Position numbers and translations under genes: made by a program. This document shows positions 26,801 through 35,233 of a stretch of DNA of 64,000 nucleotides, in pieces; position 1 is the stretch's first letter, and every line of letters starts with the position of its first letter. The DNA lies in assembly GCA_029210585.1 (NCBI GenBank), contig JARGFP010000017.1:37256-101255 (forward strand). Reading direction: 5' to 3'. Source of the stretch: Bacteroidales bacterium (GTDB lineage: Bacteria; Bacteroidota; Bacteroidia; Bacteroidales; GCA-2748055). The notes beneath the pieces were generated by a model. The model ran no database searches. It worked only from the letters and a program-made list of their open reading frames with translations, and was not told where the DNA came from.

Positions 26801-29365
26801 GCCCTGGTCACGATCCCCTCCTCCGCGAAAGGAAGGATCCTGGTGAGCCTGGAAAATGGCAGCGGGGTACTGCGCCAGGAATGGATCGAAACCAGCGGTT
26901 CGGAAACAAAATACCAGCTGGAAATCACCCCGGAAATGACACCCAATATCTATGTGTTTGCGTCACTGATTCAGCCACATGGACATGCGGAAAACGACCT
27001 GCCGATCCGTATGTTTGGCGTCATCCCCGTCAAGGTGGAGGACCCCGCTACCAGGCTTTACCCGCAACTGGAAATGCCGGATGAACTCCGCCCGGAAAGT
27101 ACGGTGCGGATTGAGGTGACAGAAAAATACAACAAAAAGATGACCTACACCATTGCCATGGTGGACGAAGGACTGCTGGATCTTACGCGATTCAGGACGC
27201 CTGATCCCTGGGCAGCTTTTTTTGCCAGAGAGGCACTGGGTGTAAAAACCTGGGACATGTTCGACCAGGTGCTGGGGGCTTTTGGAGGAAGGATCGACGG
27301 TATCTACAGCATCGGGGGAGGTATGGATGAAAGCGGGGCAGGGGCCAAGGATGCCAACCGCTTCCCGCCCATGGTGGAATTCATTGGTCCGTTTACCCTC
27401 GACGGAAAACGAAATGTCCACGAGATTACAGTACCCAATTATATCGGCTCGGTCCGGACCATGCTCATTGCCGGTAATAACAAGGCCTATGGCCATATGG
27501 AAAAGACAACGCCTGTTAAGCAGCCGCTGATGCTGCTGGCCACCCTGCCCCGGGTGCTGGGTCCGGGAGAACAGGTGGCCCTGCCAGTGAATGTATTCGT
27601 TATGGAAGAGGGGATCGGGCAGGTGGAGCTGGAAATATCAACGAACGACATGCTGATATCCGCCGAAAAGAAGAAAACCGTCGCCTTCAGTGAAACAGGC
27701 GACAAGATCATCGGGTTCATACTGAAAACTCCGGAAAAAACCGGGGTGGGTAAGGTGCATATCGAAGCTGTATCCGGCAGGCACCGGGCTTCGTACAACA
27801 TCGAGTTGAACATTCGCTCTTCAAACCCGCCGGTGACCAGCTTCATTACAGCCGCCGTGGAACCTTCCGAAACATTCAGCAAGGAATTCGATTACGTGGG
27901 CATGCCGGGCACCAATGAGCTGATGCTCGAAGTATCGAACATCCCGCCCATCGATTTCGGAAGAAGGCTCAAAAACCTGCTCCGTTATCCGCACGGGTGC
28001 GTCGAACAGGTCACCTCAGCCGCTTTCCCGCAGTTGTTCCTTGGCGATGTGGTGGAGCTGACTGAGACGGCGGCGAAAAAAGCGGAAAACAATGTCAGAC
28101 AAGCCATCACAAGTCTCACTGCATTCCAGCTGTCCGATGGCGGTTTTTCCTACTGGCCGGGGTCCGTCAAAGCTTCCGACTGGGGAACGTCCTATGCCGG
28201 GCACTTTCTGCTGGAAGCAAAAGAAAAGGGATTCGGGGTTTCAGAAGCCGTGCTGCAAAACTGGAAACGTTACCAGCGCAAGGCAGCCCGGAGATGGAGC
28301 ATTGCCGGCTCTACAAATATATACGAGATCAGGCAGGAGCAACTCCTGCAGGCCTGCCGGCTTTTCACCCTGGCACTCGCCGGAGATGCAGAGATCGGAT
28401 CCATGAACAGGTTGCGCGAACGTACCGACCTGCTTCCGGAAGCAAAATGGAGACTGGCCGCAGCGTATGCGCTGTCAGGTCAAAAGGAGACAGCCCGTGA
28501 ACTGGTTACCAACGTACCCACCCAGGTGGAAGAATACTATGATTCAAGGTACACGTTCGGAAGCCGGACCCGCGACCAGGCAATGATCCTCGAGGCGATG
28601 ATCCTGATCGGGATGAAGGAAAACGGGCTACTGCTGCTCGAACAGGTCGCGGAACAGCTGAGCTCCCGGAAGTGGATGAATACGCAGGCCACAGCATACA
28701 GCCTGATGGCCGTGGCCAAATATACCGGAGGAAGAACATCAGACGACCGGCTGGCGTTTACCTATGCCTTTAACAATGAGGCCAGGAAGAAAGCCGAAAC
28801 CGGTCTGCCGCTTGCCCAGGTAGCCTTCGATCCGGGCGATGCGGAAAAGGGAAAATTCGAGGTGGAAAACCAGACCGAGGGCATCATGTTCGTCAGCATC
28901 ATCAACACCGGTCTGCCCAAACCAGGCGAGGAACAGGCCATGGAGAACAGCCTGCGGGTGCAGGTGTATTATGCCGATATGGAGAACAACCGCATCTCCC
29001 CGGAAAAGATACCCCAGGGAACGGATTTTAGGGCGGTATACCGGGTGTACAATCCGGGAACCATGGGCACACTTGACAATGTGGCGCTCACGACCATCTT
29101 TCCCCCCGGCTGGGAAATCCATAATGAAAGAATGTTCAGCACCGCCGGGTCAGACGAGTCGTTTACGTACCAGGATATCCGGGACGACAGGGTAATGACC
29201 TATTTCTCCCTGCCGCCCAATACATCCAAAACCTTTTCCATCAGGCTGAATGCGGCATACGAGGGCAGGTACTACCTTCCTTCAGTAAAAGTAGGGGAGA
29301 TGTACAAAAATGACGTGCAGGCAGTCGTGCCCGGAAGGTGGATCGAAGTACCTGCACGAAATTGA
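23804..29365 (+). CDS. Alpha-2-macroglobulin family lipoprotein with thioester motif
   Basis: A 1853-residue lipoprotein; the signal ends in LLFFYACNRPGKD with the lipobox cysteine near residue 21. A series of macroglobulin (MG) beta-sandwich domains follows (MG segments with SVYLYNERGVWRPGDSIYINL-like sequence from about residue 625), a bait/A2M core (KTWDMFDQVLGAFG) and the complement-like helical domain. The internal thioester motif is intact as YPHGCVEQV around residue 1400. A2M proteins of bacteria trap proteases with the thioester and are thought to guard the periplasm together with PBP1C, whose gene follows within ten bases. Confidence 0.94.
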   Translation: MKSSRSVILAAATALLFFYACNRPGKDRLETPAYNPMIAAFTSGIISSESTVKVRFAEPVADSVEVNSTVDKGIMTLDPPVDGTVYFIDRQTIGFRPDGRFRQGTAYDVRVRLDKLFRNTTTSTTFDFRFHTIEQHLGIELEGFRPYNDYAPEMNYLTARLTTADIADPEAVREVIGVVQEGHELPVRWEHGPDGKVHQFTIDSIRRGDTELVVEIRHDGQAISSAQQGKEIFELPALGDFKVISHRLVQYPEQHVLLSFSDPLRKDQSLNGLIRLSNDTDMRFIVEGNMVRAYPNVRQSGSRTLFVEPGIRNTAGKGLVTGQSFEIIFEEIKPSVELLGNGVIIPTADEVKLPFKAVNLRAVDLKVIRIYEDNIAQFLQVNQLDGNRELKRAGRLILKKTISLVADQPVNYGQWNTFSLNLTELVKTEPGAIYRVELNFRQIHSMYACKDEPPAALPEPEDNYDGIEEEDLSYWDSYENYYSDWDYYDYEGYNWEDREDPCKPAYYGNRRAVSRNILSSNMGLIAKYGAGEQLHVTVTDLLQATAVSGATVKVYNFQQQLLAEAPTNNSGMTTIDLDARPFLVVAEQGGQKGYLRMVDGAALSYSMFDISGTVVQKGIKGFLYSERGVWRPGDSIYINLVLNDSENPLPEGHPVAFELKDPQGKIVKRNIAPGNTTGFYPFHTRTATNAPTGRYTVTALAGGVTFTKGLQVETIKPNRLRIALSFEQGDTICPEKGPVTGTLSGEWLTGATASGLRAELEVLLRSANTAFKGYEAYTFSDPTKKIDRPGTTFWEGNTDQSGQARFSRQLNIGGEAPGMLHAIFTTRLFERSGEFSIDQKTVTCSPYNTYVGIKTPPGDKQGMLLTDTAHTVDVVTLDTEGNPVEKPGLEVKVYNLSWRWWWDASFENLASYMGSSSMAPVYETTINTKKGSGKFNFRIDYPEWGRYLVMVRDQGGHSAAKIVYVDWPGWAGRAGKGDPDAASVLAFSSDKTTYTVGETALVTIPSSAKGRILVSLENGSGVLRQEWIETSGSETKYQLEITPEMTPNIYVFASLIQPHGHAENDLPIRMFGVIPVKVEDPATRLYPQLEMPDELRPESTVRIEVTEKYNKKMTYTIAMVDEGLLDLTRFRTPDPWAAFFAREALGVKTWDMFDQVLGAFGGRIDGIYSIGGGMDESGAGAKDANRFPPMVEFIGPFTLDGKRNVHEITVPNYIGSVRTMLIAGNNKAYGHMEKTTPVKQPLMLLATLPRVLGPGEQVALPVNVFVMEEGIGQVELEISTNDMLISAEKKKTVAFSETGDKIIGFILKTPEKTGVGKVHIEAVSGRHRASYNIELNIRSSNPPVTSFITAAVEPSETFSKEFDYVGMPGTNELMLEVSNIPPIDFGRRLKNLLRYPHGCVEQVTSAAFPQLFLGDVVELTETAAKKAENNVRQAITSLTAFQLSDGGFSYWPGSVKASDWGTSYAGHFLLEAKEKGFGVSEAVLQNWKRYQRKAARRWSIAGSTNIYEIRQEQLLQACRLFTLALAGDAEIGSMNRLRERTDLLPEAKWRLAAAYALSGQKETARELVTNVPTQVEEYYDSRYTFGSRTRDQAMILEAMILIGMKENGLLLLEQVAEQLSSRKWMNTQATAYSLMAVAKYTGGRTSDDRLAFTYAFNNEARKKAETGLPLAQVAFDPGDAEKGKFEVENQTEGIMFVSIINTGLPKPGEEQAMENSLRVQVYYADMENNRISPEKIPQGTDFRAVYRVYNPGTMGTLDNVALTTIFPPGWEIHNERMFSTAGSDESFTYQDIRDDRVMTYFSLPPNTSKTFSIRLNAAYEGRYYLPSVKVGEMYKNDVQAVVPGRWIEVPARN

Positions 29366-29374
29366 ACCTTGCTG

Positions 29375-31903
29375 ATGAGGAAGACCCGGTGGCGGAAGAA
29401 ATATGGTATCGTGGCAGCACCAGTCATTGTACTGCTCGTGGTATTCTGGATCTCGCTTCCCGCGGAACTGTTCGATGATCCTTTGTCAACAGTGGTATAC
29501 GACAGGGAAGGGGAGTTGCTGGGGGCGCGTATCGCTGCCGACGGGCAGTGGCGTTTTCCCGGGATCGATTCGGTTCCGGTAAAATACAGCACGGCCCTGG
29601 TGGCATTTGAGGACCGTTATTTCTACCTGCACCCGGGGGTGAATCCGGGGAGCCTCCTCAGGGCCCTGTTCCTGAACCTGGAGGCCGGAGAGATCCGGAG
29701 CGGGGGAAGCACCATCACCATGCAGGTAATGCGCATGTCACGCAAGGGCAAACCCCGGAACATCGGTCAGAAAATCATCGAAGTATGGCTGGCACTGCGG
29801 TACGAGTGTTCAGCAACCAAGGAAGAGATACTGAACACCTATGCCGACAATGCTCCTTTCGGGGGAAATGTAGTGGGACTGGAAGCTGCGGCATGGCGCT
29901 ATTTCGGGACGTCGCCCCACAACCTCACATGGTCGGAAGCAGCGCTGCTGGCAGTATTGCCCAATGCTCCTGCCTTGATTCACCCGGGCAGGAACAGGGA
30001 AGCGTTGCAACAAAAGCGGGACCGGTTGTTGGAGGTGCTGCGAAACCGGGGTGAGATCGATTCACTCACCTGCAGGATGGCAATAGCGGAACCTTTGCCC
30101 CGGGAACCACTCCCACTGCCCAACCTGGCACCCCACCTTGCCGATGGTGTGATGCTGGAGAAAGAACGGAACAGGCTGCACTCCACGCTCGACCACCGCT
30201 TGCAGGAACGGATTATTGAACTGACGGATATCAGGCAGGAACAATTGCGCGCCAATGAAGTACACAACATGGCTTGCCTGGTGATGGAAGTGGAGACAGG
30301 GGAGGTGCTTGCCTATGTGGGAAACAGCCGTGTCCGGCAGGGAGAGGAGCATGGGAACAGCGTGGATGTGATCCCCGCACCCCGGAGCTCGGGAAGCATT
30401 CTCAAACCGATCCTTTTTGCGGGAATGCTGGACAACGGGGACATCCTTCCCGCCACCCTGGTGCCCGATGTGCCGGTGCGCTACTACGGGTACGCCCCCA
30501 AGAATTATGACCGCCAGTATGAAGGGGCTGTCCCGGCGTTCGAGGCCCTGAGCCGGTCACTGAACATTCCTTCTGTAATCATGCTGAATCATTACGGTGT
30601 AGACCCGTTCCTGGGATTGCTCCGGAACCTGGGATTCACTACGTTCACCCATTCCCACCAGCACTACGGACTCACACTTATCCTGGGCGGGGGCGAAACC
30701 ACCCTCTGGGAACTGGCAGGGGTATACAGTAGCATGGCGCGGGTGTTGAATCATTATACAGCGGGCAACGGAAACTATTTTCCCTCGGATTACCACATGC
30801 CGGTGCTGGAACAACCATCCGGTGGTCCCCGAATGAATGACCGGGCCGGAACCGGAAAAGCGCATCGACCCGGAAAAGCGCATCGACCTGGAGAAGCTCA
30901 CGGACCAGCGGCGCAACCCGGAAGTGGACAGGCAGCAAGCCCCCGTCCCGTACCAAATGACTTTCCCGAAAGAAAGGGAGATGTGGGACCAGGAAATCTT
31001 CCCGGATCCGGCGAACTCCAGGAAGAAGGGCTCCTGTCCGCATCAAGCATCTGGCTGACATTTAAATCATTACTTGAGGTAAACCGTCCGGAAGAATTAT
31101 CATTATGGTATTTATTGTCATCGAGCAGAAATATTGCCTGGAAAACAGGAACCAGTTACGGGTTCCGGGATGCCTGGGCGGTAGGTGTCACGCCGGAGTA
31201 CCTGGTGGCCGTTTGGGCGGGGAATGCCGATGGGGAGGGGCGGCCCGGGCTTTCCGGGATCACAGCCGCTGCGCCGCTGATGTTTGATGTATTCAGCATC
31301 CTGCCACCGACCACGTGGTTCAGGGCACCGCTCGATGACCTGGAAGAAGCTGAAGTCTGCAGGCAATCAGGCTACCTGGCCGGGCCTTATTGCAATGAAA
31401 GGGATACGATCCAGGTTGTTCCAAGGGGAACAGAAACCCCCCGCTGTCCCTATCACCGGCTGATCCATACCGACCAGGAAGGCGCGTTCAGGGTCAACAG
31501 CGATTGCTACCCGGTGCGCAACATGAAAACAACCTCCTGGTTCGTGCTTCCTCCGCTGATGGAGTGGTACTACGAACAGAACCACCCGGCCTACAAAACC
31601 CTTCCCCCGGTGATGGAAGGCTGTGTCGACGGCTCAGTAGAGGAACTGGAGATTGTCTACCCTGAATGGGACAGTCACCTGGTGATTCCCAGGGAGCTGG
31701 ATGGCAGCAGGGGAAAAGTAGTGCTGGAGGTGGCCCACCGTCACCCGGCTACCAGGGTGTTCTGGCATGTGGACGAAGCTTATGTGGGAACCACGCAGTA
31801 TACCCATCAGTTGGCGGTGGATATGGATCCGGGAACACACACGCTCACCGTGGTGGATGCGGATGGAAGCAGGGACGAGGTAAGGTTTGAGGTGTTAAAA
31901 TGA
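29375..31903 (+). CDS. pbpC: Penicillin-binding protein 1C (bifunctional transglycosylase/transpeptidase)
   Basis: Inner-membrane anchored class A PBP of 842 residues. The glycosyltransferase 51 domain includes VAFEDRYFYLHPGVNPGSLLRA and RSGGSTITMQVMRM. The transpeptidase domain has SILKP (SxxK), SLN (SxN) and KTGTSYGFRDAW, so it should be active. The C-terminal biPBP domain ends with VVDADGSRDEVRFEVLK. Between SxN and KTG lies a Gly/Pro/Ala/His-rich insert with three copies of a six-residue unit (GKAHRP). I prefer the ATG at 29375 to the TTG at 29369. It follows the A2M gene, the usual pbpC partnership. Confidence 0.94.
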   Translation: MRKTRWRKKYGIVAAPVIVLLVVFWISLPAELFDDPLSTVVYDREGELLGARIAADGQWRFPGIDSVPVKYSTALVAFEDRYFYLHPGVNPGSLLRALFLNLEAGEIRSGGSTITMQVMRMSRKGKPRNIGQKIIEVWLALRYECSATKEEILNTYADNAPFGGNVVGLEAAAWRYFGTSPHNLTWSEAALLAVLPNAPALIHPGRNREALQQKRDRLLEVLRNRGEIDSLTCRMAIAEPLPREPLPLPNLAPHLADGVMLEKERNRLHSTLDHRLQERIIELTDIRQEQLRANEVHNMACLVMEVETGEVLAYVGNSRVRQGEEHGNSVDVIPAPRSSGSILKPILFAGMLDNGDILPATLVPDVPVRYYGYAPKNYDRQYEGAVPAFEALSRSLNIPSVIMLNHYGVDPFLGLLRNLGFTTFTHSHQHYGLTLILGGGETTLWELAGVYSSMARVLNHYTAGNGNYFPSDYHMPVLEQPSGGPRMNDRAGTGKAHRPGKAHRPGEAHGPAAQPGSGQAASPRPVPNDFPERKGDVGPGNLPGSGELQEEGLLSASSIWLTFKSLLEVNRPEELSLWYLLSSSRNIAWKTGTSYGFRDAWAVGVTPEYLVAVWAGNADGEGRPGLSGITAAAPLMFDVFSILPPTTWFRAPLDDLEEAEVCRQSGYLAGPYCNERDTIQVVPRGTETPRCPYHRLIHTDQEGAFRVNSDCYPVRNMKTTSWFVLPPLMEWYYEQNHPAYKTLPPVMEGCVDGSVEELEIVYPEWDSHLVIPRELDGSRGKVVLEVAHRHPATRVFWHVDEAYVGTTQYTHQLAVDMDPGTHTLTVVDADGSRDEVRFEVLK
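30852..30905 (+). repeat. Three 18-bp tandem repeats inside pbpC
   Basis: The unit CCGGAAAAGCGCATCGAC is repeated at 30852 and 30870 and in a diverged form at 30888, period 18 bp. In the pbpC frame it encodes GKAHRP-type units in a low-complexity linker between the SxN and KTG motifs. Period 18 keeps the frame, so copy-number slippage would not disrupt the protein. Confidence 0.8.
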
Positions 31904-31908
31904 GGGTA

Positions 31909-31931
31909 TGCCCGGCAAGTAAACCGGGGCA
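31909..31931. repeat. Inverted repeat between convergent pbpC and dnaG
   Basis: TGCCCGG and CCGGGGCA form a GC-rich hairpin with one bulged base just after the pbpC stop. There is no clear T-run on either strand, so it may be a factor-dependent or weak terminator at this convergent junction. Confidence 0.4.
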
Positions 31932-32006
31932 TGAACTATTGGGCTGCGATGGTTCAGCAGTCTTTGGCAGATTACGTGAAGATATGCAGGTATTCAGCCG
32001 GTAAGC

Positions 32007-33944
32007 CTAATTCAAAATAATCCGTTCCCCGATCACAGTGGAGATTTCGTTCTTGGCACCCTCGAGGTCTCGCAGGTGGGCCATCAGCTCCATCACCAGG
32101 TCCCCTTCCCTGCTTTTTTCTGCCTCACCGATCTGTTTCCTGAGGTCTTCAAGTGCCATTCCCACCACGCGGAGCTTGTACAGCAACAGGGCTTTGGGAA
32201 CTTCCACACCAAGGTTTTCCCCCGGCAATTCGATATAGGATTCCTTCCTTTTCCAGACATTGCTGAGCTCATACTTGGAGGTGACAATGTCCACCGCCAG
32301 GTCCTGCACCTCCTTGCTGTCGTGAAAGGTGAACACCCGTTCGGAGATTTCCCTGCCGGAATCGATCATGGCTTTTACATCTTCAAAGACCTGCTTGTAT
32401 ACCAGGTTGGTGAATTCCAGTTCATCATTTTGTATCTCACGGATGATATACTGCGCCACGGTGATGTCTGCATTTTCCTCCCCCGACAACTTCAGCTTCT
32501 GGTTGCCGAATTTCAACAGGAAATAGATGATCTCCCGTTCCTCGATCTCGGAGTAAACATTCTGTACAAAGGAAGGGACTGTCGGTTGTTCCGGTACCAC
32601 CAGCTGGTCGGGCCGGAACCGCTCCTTTTTCCAGGCCTGTTCGCGGCGCCTTTCGCGGATCTTATTGACTTCGTTGTACAATACGGCCTCTTCGGTATCC
32701 AGGAGCTTGCTGCACTCCTTCAGGAATACAGAACGCTTGATCCCGTCCGGGATCACGGCAACCGACCGCACAATGTCGGTGATCATATTGGCCCGCTTGA
32801 TGGGGTCGTTTTTCGTATCCGAGATCAGCACTTCGGTTTTGAAGGTGATGAAATCCTGCTCGTGGCTGTCAATGAATTCAATGAATTCTGAAGAATTCCT
32901 GCCCTGCGAAAAGGAGTCGGGATCTTCACCGTCCGGGAAAAGCACCACTTTCACGTTCAATCCCTCTTCCAGGATCATATCAATACCCCGGAAGGATGCC
33001 TTCAGTCCTGCTTCGTCCCCGTCGTACAGTACCGTGATGTTTTCTGTAAACCGCTTGATCAGGCGGATCTGTTCCGCCGTAAGCGCCGTTCCGGAAGAGG
33101 AAACCACGTTCCCGATCCCGGCCTGGTGCAGGGCGATGACATCGGTATATCCTTCCACCAGGAAACAGCGGTTGCTGCTGACAATGCTCTTTTTTGCCTG
33201 GAACAGGCCGTACAGTATGCGACTCTTATGGTAGATGTCCGATTCAGGTGAGTTGAGGTACTTGGCAATGTTCTTGTCCGATTTCAGCGTGCGGCCGCCA
33301 AAGCCCACCACGTTGCCCGAGATACCATGGATCGGGAAAATCACACGCCCGGCAAACCGGTCAAACACATAGTCCTCCTTCTCGATCGTCAGCCCGGTCT
33401 TTACCAGGAACTCCTTCTTGTACCCGGCTTTCAGTGCACTGTTGGTGAGCGCTTTCCGGTCCTCCGGACTGTACCCCAGCTGAAACTTCCTGGTGGTATC
33501 GTCGCGAAATCCCCGCTGCCGCAGGTAACTGAGCCCTACCGCTTTGCCTTCTGCGGTGTTCAGTTGTTCGGTGAAGAATTTCTGTGCATAGGAAGTGACA
33601 GCCAGCAGGCTTTCACGCTCATTGCGTTGCTGGATCTCCTCAGGCGACATTTCCGTCTCCTCGATCTCGATGTTGTACTTGCGCGCCAGGTACTGCAGGG
33701 CCTCAGGGTAGGATAGTTTTTCATGTTCCATGAGGAAACCCACCGCATTCCCGCCTTTGCCGGAACTGAAATCCTTAAAGATTCCCTTGGACGGAGAAAC
33801 CATGAACGACGGGGTCTTTTCGTTGGAGAAAGGACTGAGCCCCTTGTAATTGGTTCCCGACTTCTTCAGCGTTACATAATCGGAGATCACCTCCACGATG
33901 TCCACCACGTCGAATATTTTATTGACTGTCTCCTGGCTGATCAT
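32007..33944 (-). CDS. dnaG: DNA primase
   Basis: Synthesises RNA primers at the replication fork; 645 residues. The N-terminal zinc-ribbon domain is present by sequence (GLSPFSNEKTPSFMVSPSKG, FKDFSSGKGGNAVGFLMEH), but the usual CPFH and CxxC ligands are replaced by S, S, D and S, so it probably binds no zinc. As I recall, Flavobacteriia DnaG proteins look the same. The TOPRIM catalytic domain has FLVEGYTDVIALHQAG and VLYDGDEAGLKA. The C-terminal helicase-interaction domain is the diverged Bacteroidota form. It converges with pbpC and is divergent from the small membrane gene at 34137. Confidence 0.96.
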   Translation of the reverse strand: MISQETVNKIFDVVDIVEVISDYVTLKKSGTNYKGLSPFSNEKTPSFMVSPSKGIFKDFSSGKGGNAVGFLMEHEKLSYPEALQYLARKYNIEIEETEMSPEEIQQRNERESLLAVTSYAQKFFTEQLNTAEGKAVGLSYLRQRGFRDDTTRKFQLGYSPEDRKALTNSALKAGYKKEFLVKTGLTIEKEDYVFDRFAGRVIFPIHGISGNVVGFGGRTLKSDKNIAKYLNSPESDIYHKSRILYGLFQAKKSIVSSNRCFLVEGYTDVIALHQAGIGNVVSSSGTALTAEQIRLIKRFTENITVLYDGDEAGLKASFRGIDMILEEGLNVKVVLFPDGEDPDSFSQGRNSSEFIEFIDSHEQDFITFKTEVLISDTKNDPIKRANMITDIVRSVAVIPDGIKRSVFLKECSKLLDTEEAVLYNEVNKIRERRREQAWKKERFRPDQLVVPEQPTVPSFVQNVYSEIEEREIIYFLLKFGNQKLKLSGEENADITVAQYIIREIQNDELEFTNLVYKQVFEDVKAMIDSGREISERVFTFHDSKEVQDLAVDIVTSKYELSNVWKRKESYIELPGENLGVEVPKALLLYKLRVVGMALEDLRKQIGEAEKSREGDLVMELMAHLRDLEGAKNEISTVIGERIILN

Positions 33945-33965
33945 ATAACATTCAGAATATCAGAG

Positions 33966-34038
33966 TATTTGCTGCAAATTTGCAACGATAAAATTAGTTA
34001 AAGTTGCTGAAATAACCTATTTTTATCTGCAGCAAATA
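33966..34038. repeat. 11-bp inverted repeat upstream of dnaG
   Basis: TATTTGCTGCA at 33966-33976 is inverted as TGCAGCAAATA at 34028-34038, with 51 bases between. It begins 22 bases upstream of the dnaG start. It could be a regulator binding pair or the ends of a structured leader; nothing more can be said. Confidence 0.5.
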
Positions 34039-34136
34039 GTGCATGCCTTGTAACACTGGTTGTACGCGTCGAACCGGGCCGGAACGAACAAAATCCTGGC
34101 CTGGCAATGACCATACTTTAACTAAGATATTTACGG

Positions 34137-34334
34137 ATGAAACAAAAAGGACAAATACTGCTGGTTGCAGGAATCCTGCTGACTTTGCTCTACCTGGTGC
34201 TGACCAACTACGTTGTGCCGGAAAGCAGATGGATATTGATTTTTTCGGAGATTTTGCTGCTGGTATCAGCCGTCATGGTCATCTGGGGCTTTATCCTGGT
34301 GGTGCGTTCAATATTCAGGAAACAGAACAAATGA
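34137..34334 (+). CDS. Small two-helix membrane protein
   Basis: 65 residues: basic start (MKQKGQ), a hydrophobic helix (ILLVAGILLTLLYLVLTNYVV), a short hinge PESRW, a second helix (ILIFSEILLLVSAVMVIWGFILVVRSI) and a basic tail FRKQNK. I do not recognise a named family. A clean ATG, good hydrophobic pattern and a nine-base gap to the sirtuin gene support a real gene, probably co-transcribed with it. Confidence 0.65.
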   Translation: MKQKGQILLVAGILLTLLYLVLTNYVVPESRWILIFSEILLLVSAVMVIWGFILVVRSIFRKQNK

Positions 34335-34343
34335 CAGTATAAA

Positions 34344-35021
34344 ATGAAAAAACTGGTTGTATTATCAGGTTCGGGTATCAGTGCAGAAAGCGGCATACGC
34401 ACGTTTCGTGACATGGGAGGTCTCTGGGAGGAATACGATGTTACCGAAGTCGCGAGTCCTGCCGCCTGGCGGAACAACCGTGCATTGGTCCTGCGGTTCT
34501 ACAATGAACGCAGGAAGGCTTTGCTCGAAGCAGAACCGAATGCCGCGCACAAGGCACTGGCGGCGCTGGAAGAAAGATTCGATGTACAGATCATCACGCA
34601 GAATGTGGATGACCTGCATGAGCGGGCCGGGTCGACAAAGATCCTGCACCTGCATGGCGAATTGCGCAAGGCCCGCTGCACGGTGAATGAACATGACATC
34701 TACAACATTGAAGGATGGGAACTGAAGGAGGGCGACTGCTCTGCTTCCGGACACCAGCTGCGGCCCCATATCGTATGGTTCGGTGAAATTGTCACTGCGA
34801 TCGAAACGGCTGTGCCAATGGTTCATGCAGCGGACCTCCTGCTGGTGATCGGCACCTCGCTGAATGTCTACCCTGCTGCCGGTCTGATCCATCATACCCG
34901 TAGGGGAGTCCCGGTGTTCGTGATCGACCCGGGTGAACCCCTTGGTGTCGGCGGCATGGATGTTACCTTTATCAACAAGACTGCCACGGAAGGGATACTG
35001 GATTTTATGGCGATGATTTGA
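34344..35021 (+). CDS. NAD-dependent sirtuin deacylase (CobB/SIRT5-like)
   Basis: Removes acyl groups from protein lysines using NAD+, giving nicotinamide and O-acyl-ADP-ribose. NAD-binding motifs are intact: GSGISAESGIRTFRD, TQNVDDLHERAGS, catalytic HLHGEL and VIGTSLNVYPAAGL. The helix after the first motif has FYNERRK, giving the YxxR pair that class III sirtuins use to hold succinyl or malonyl groups, so desuccinylase activity is plausible. The zinc module has only two of four cysteines (KARCTVN, GDCSASG), a known loss in several bacterial sirtuins. 225 residues. Confidence 0.93.
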   Translation: MKKLVVLSGSGISAESGIRTFRDMGGLWEEYDVTEVASPAAWRNNRALVLRFYNERRKALLEAEPNAAHKALAALEERFDVQIITQNVDDLHERAGSTKILHLHGELRKARCTVNEHDIYNIEGWELKEGDCSASGHQLRPHIVWFGEIVTAIETAVPMVHAADLLLVIGTSLNVYPAAGLIHHTRRGVPVFVIDPGEPLGVGGMDVTFINKTATEGILDFMAMI

Positions 35022-35233
35022 AATCCGTCATCATCCGCTTTTGATAAGAAGTCAGTCACCTGGATCAACCTGGCGGACACCACAGGGGATTATATATATT
35101 TAAATAACATTTAATATATGTATATAAATAATTATTTAGATATATATATCAGGCTTTACAAATTACCAGGGAAATTGATATTGGGAATTGAATTTTCCGT
35201 ATCTTTCGTTTGCACTTATAAAACAATTCCATC

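Noticed and set aside
30837-31058. Charged 73-residue frame inside pbpC
   Set aside because: It is out of frame with the transpeptidase motifs on both sides. Kept only as a note on the repeat insert, not as a gene.
34043-34342. 99-residue frame overlapping the small membrane gene
   Set aside because: Out of frame with the hydrophobic 65-residue protein, which has the better start and composition.
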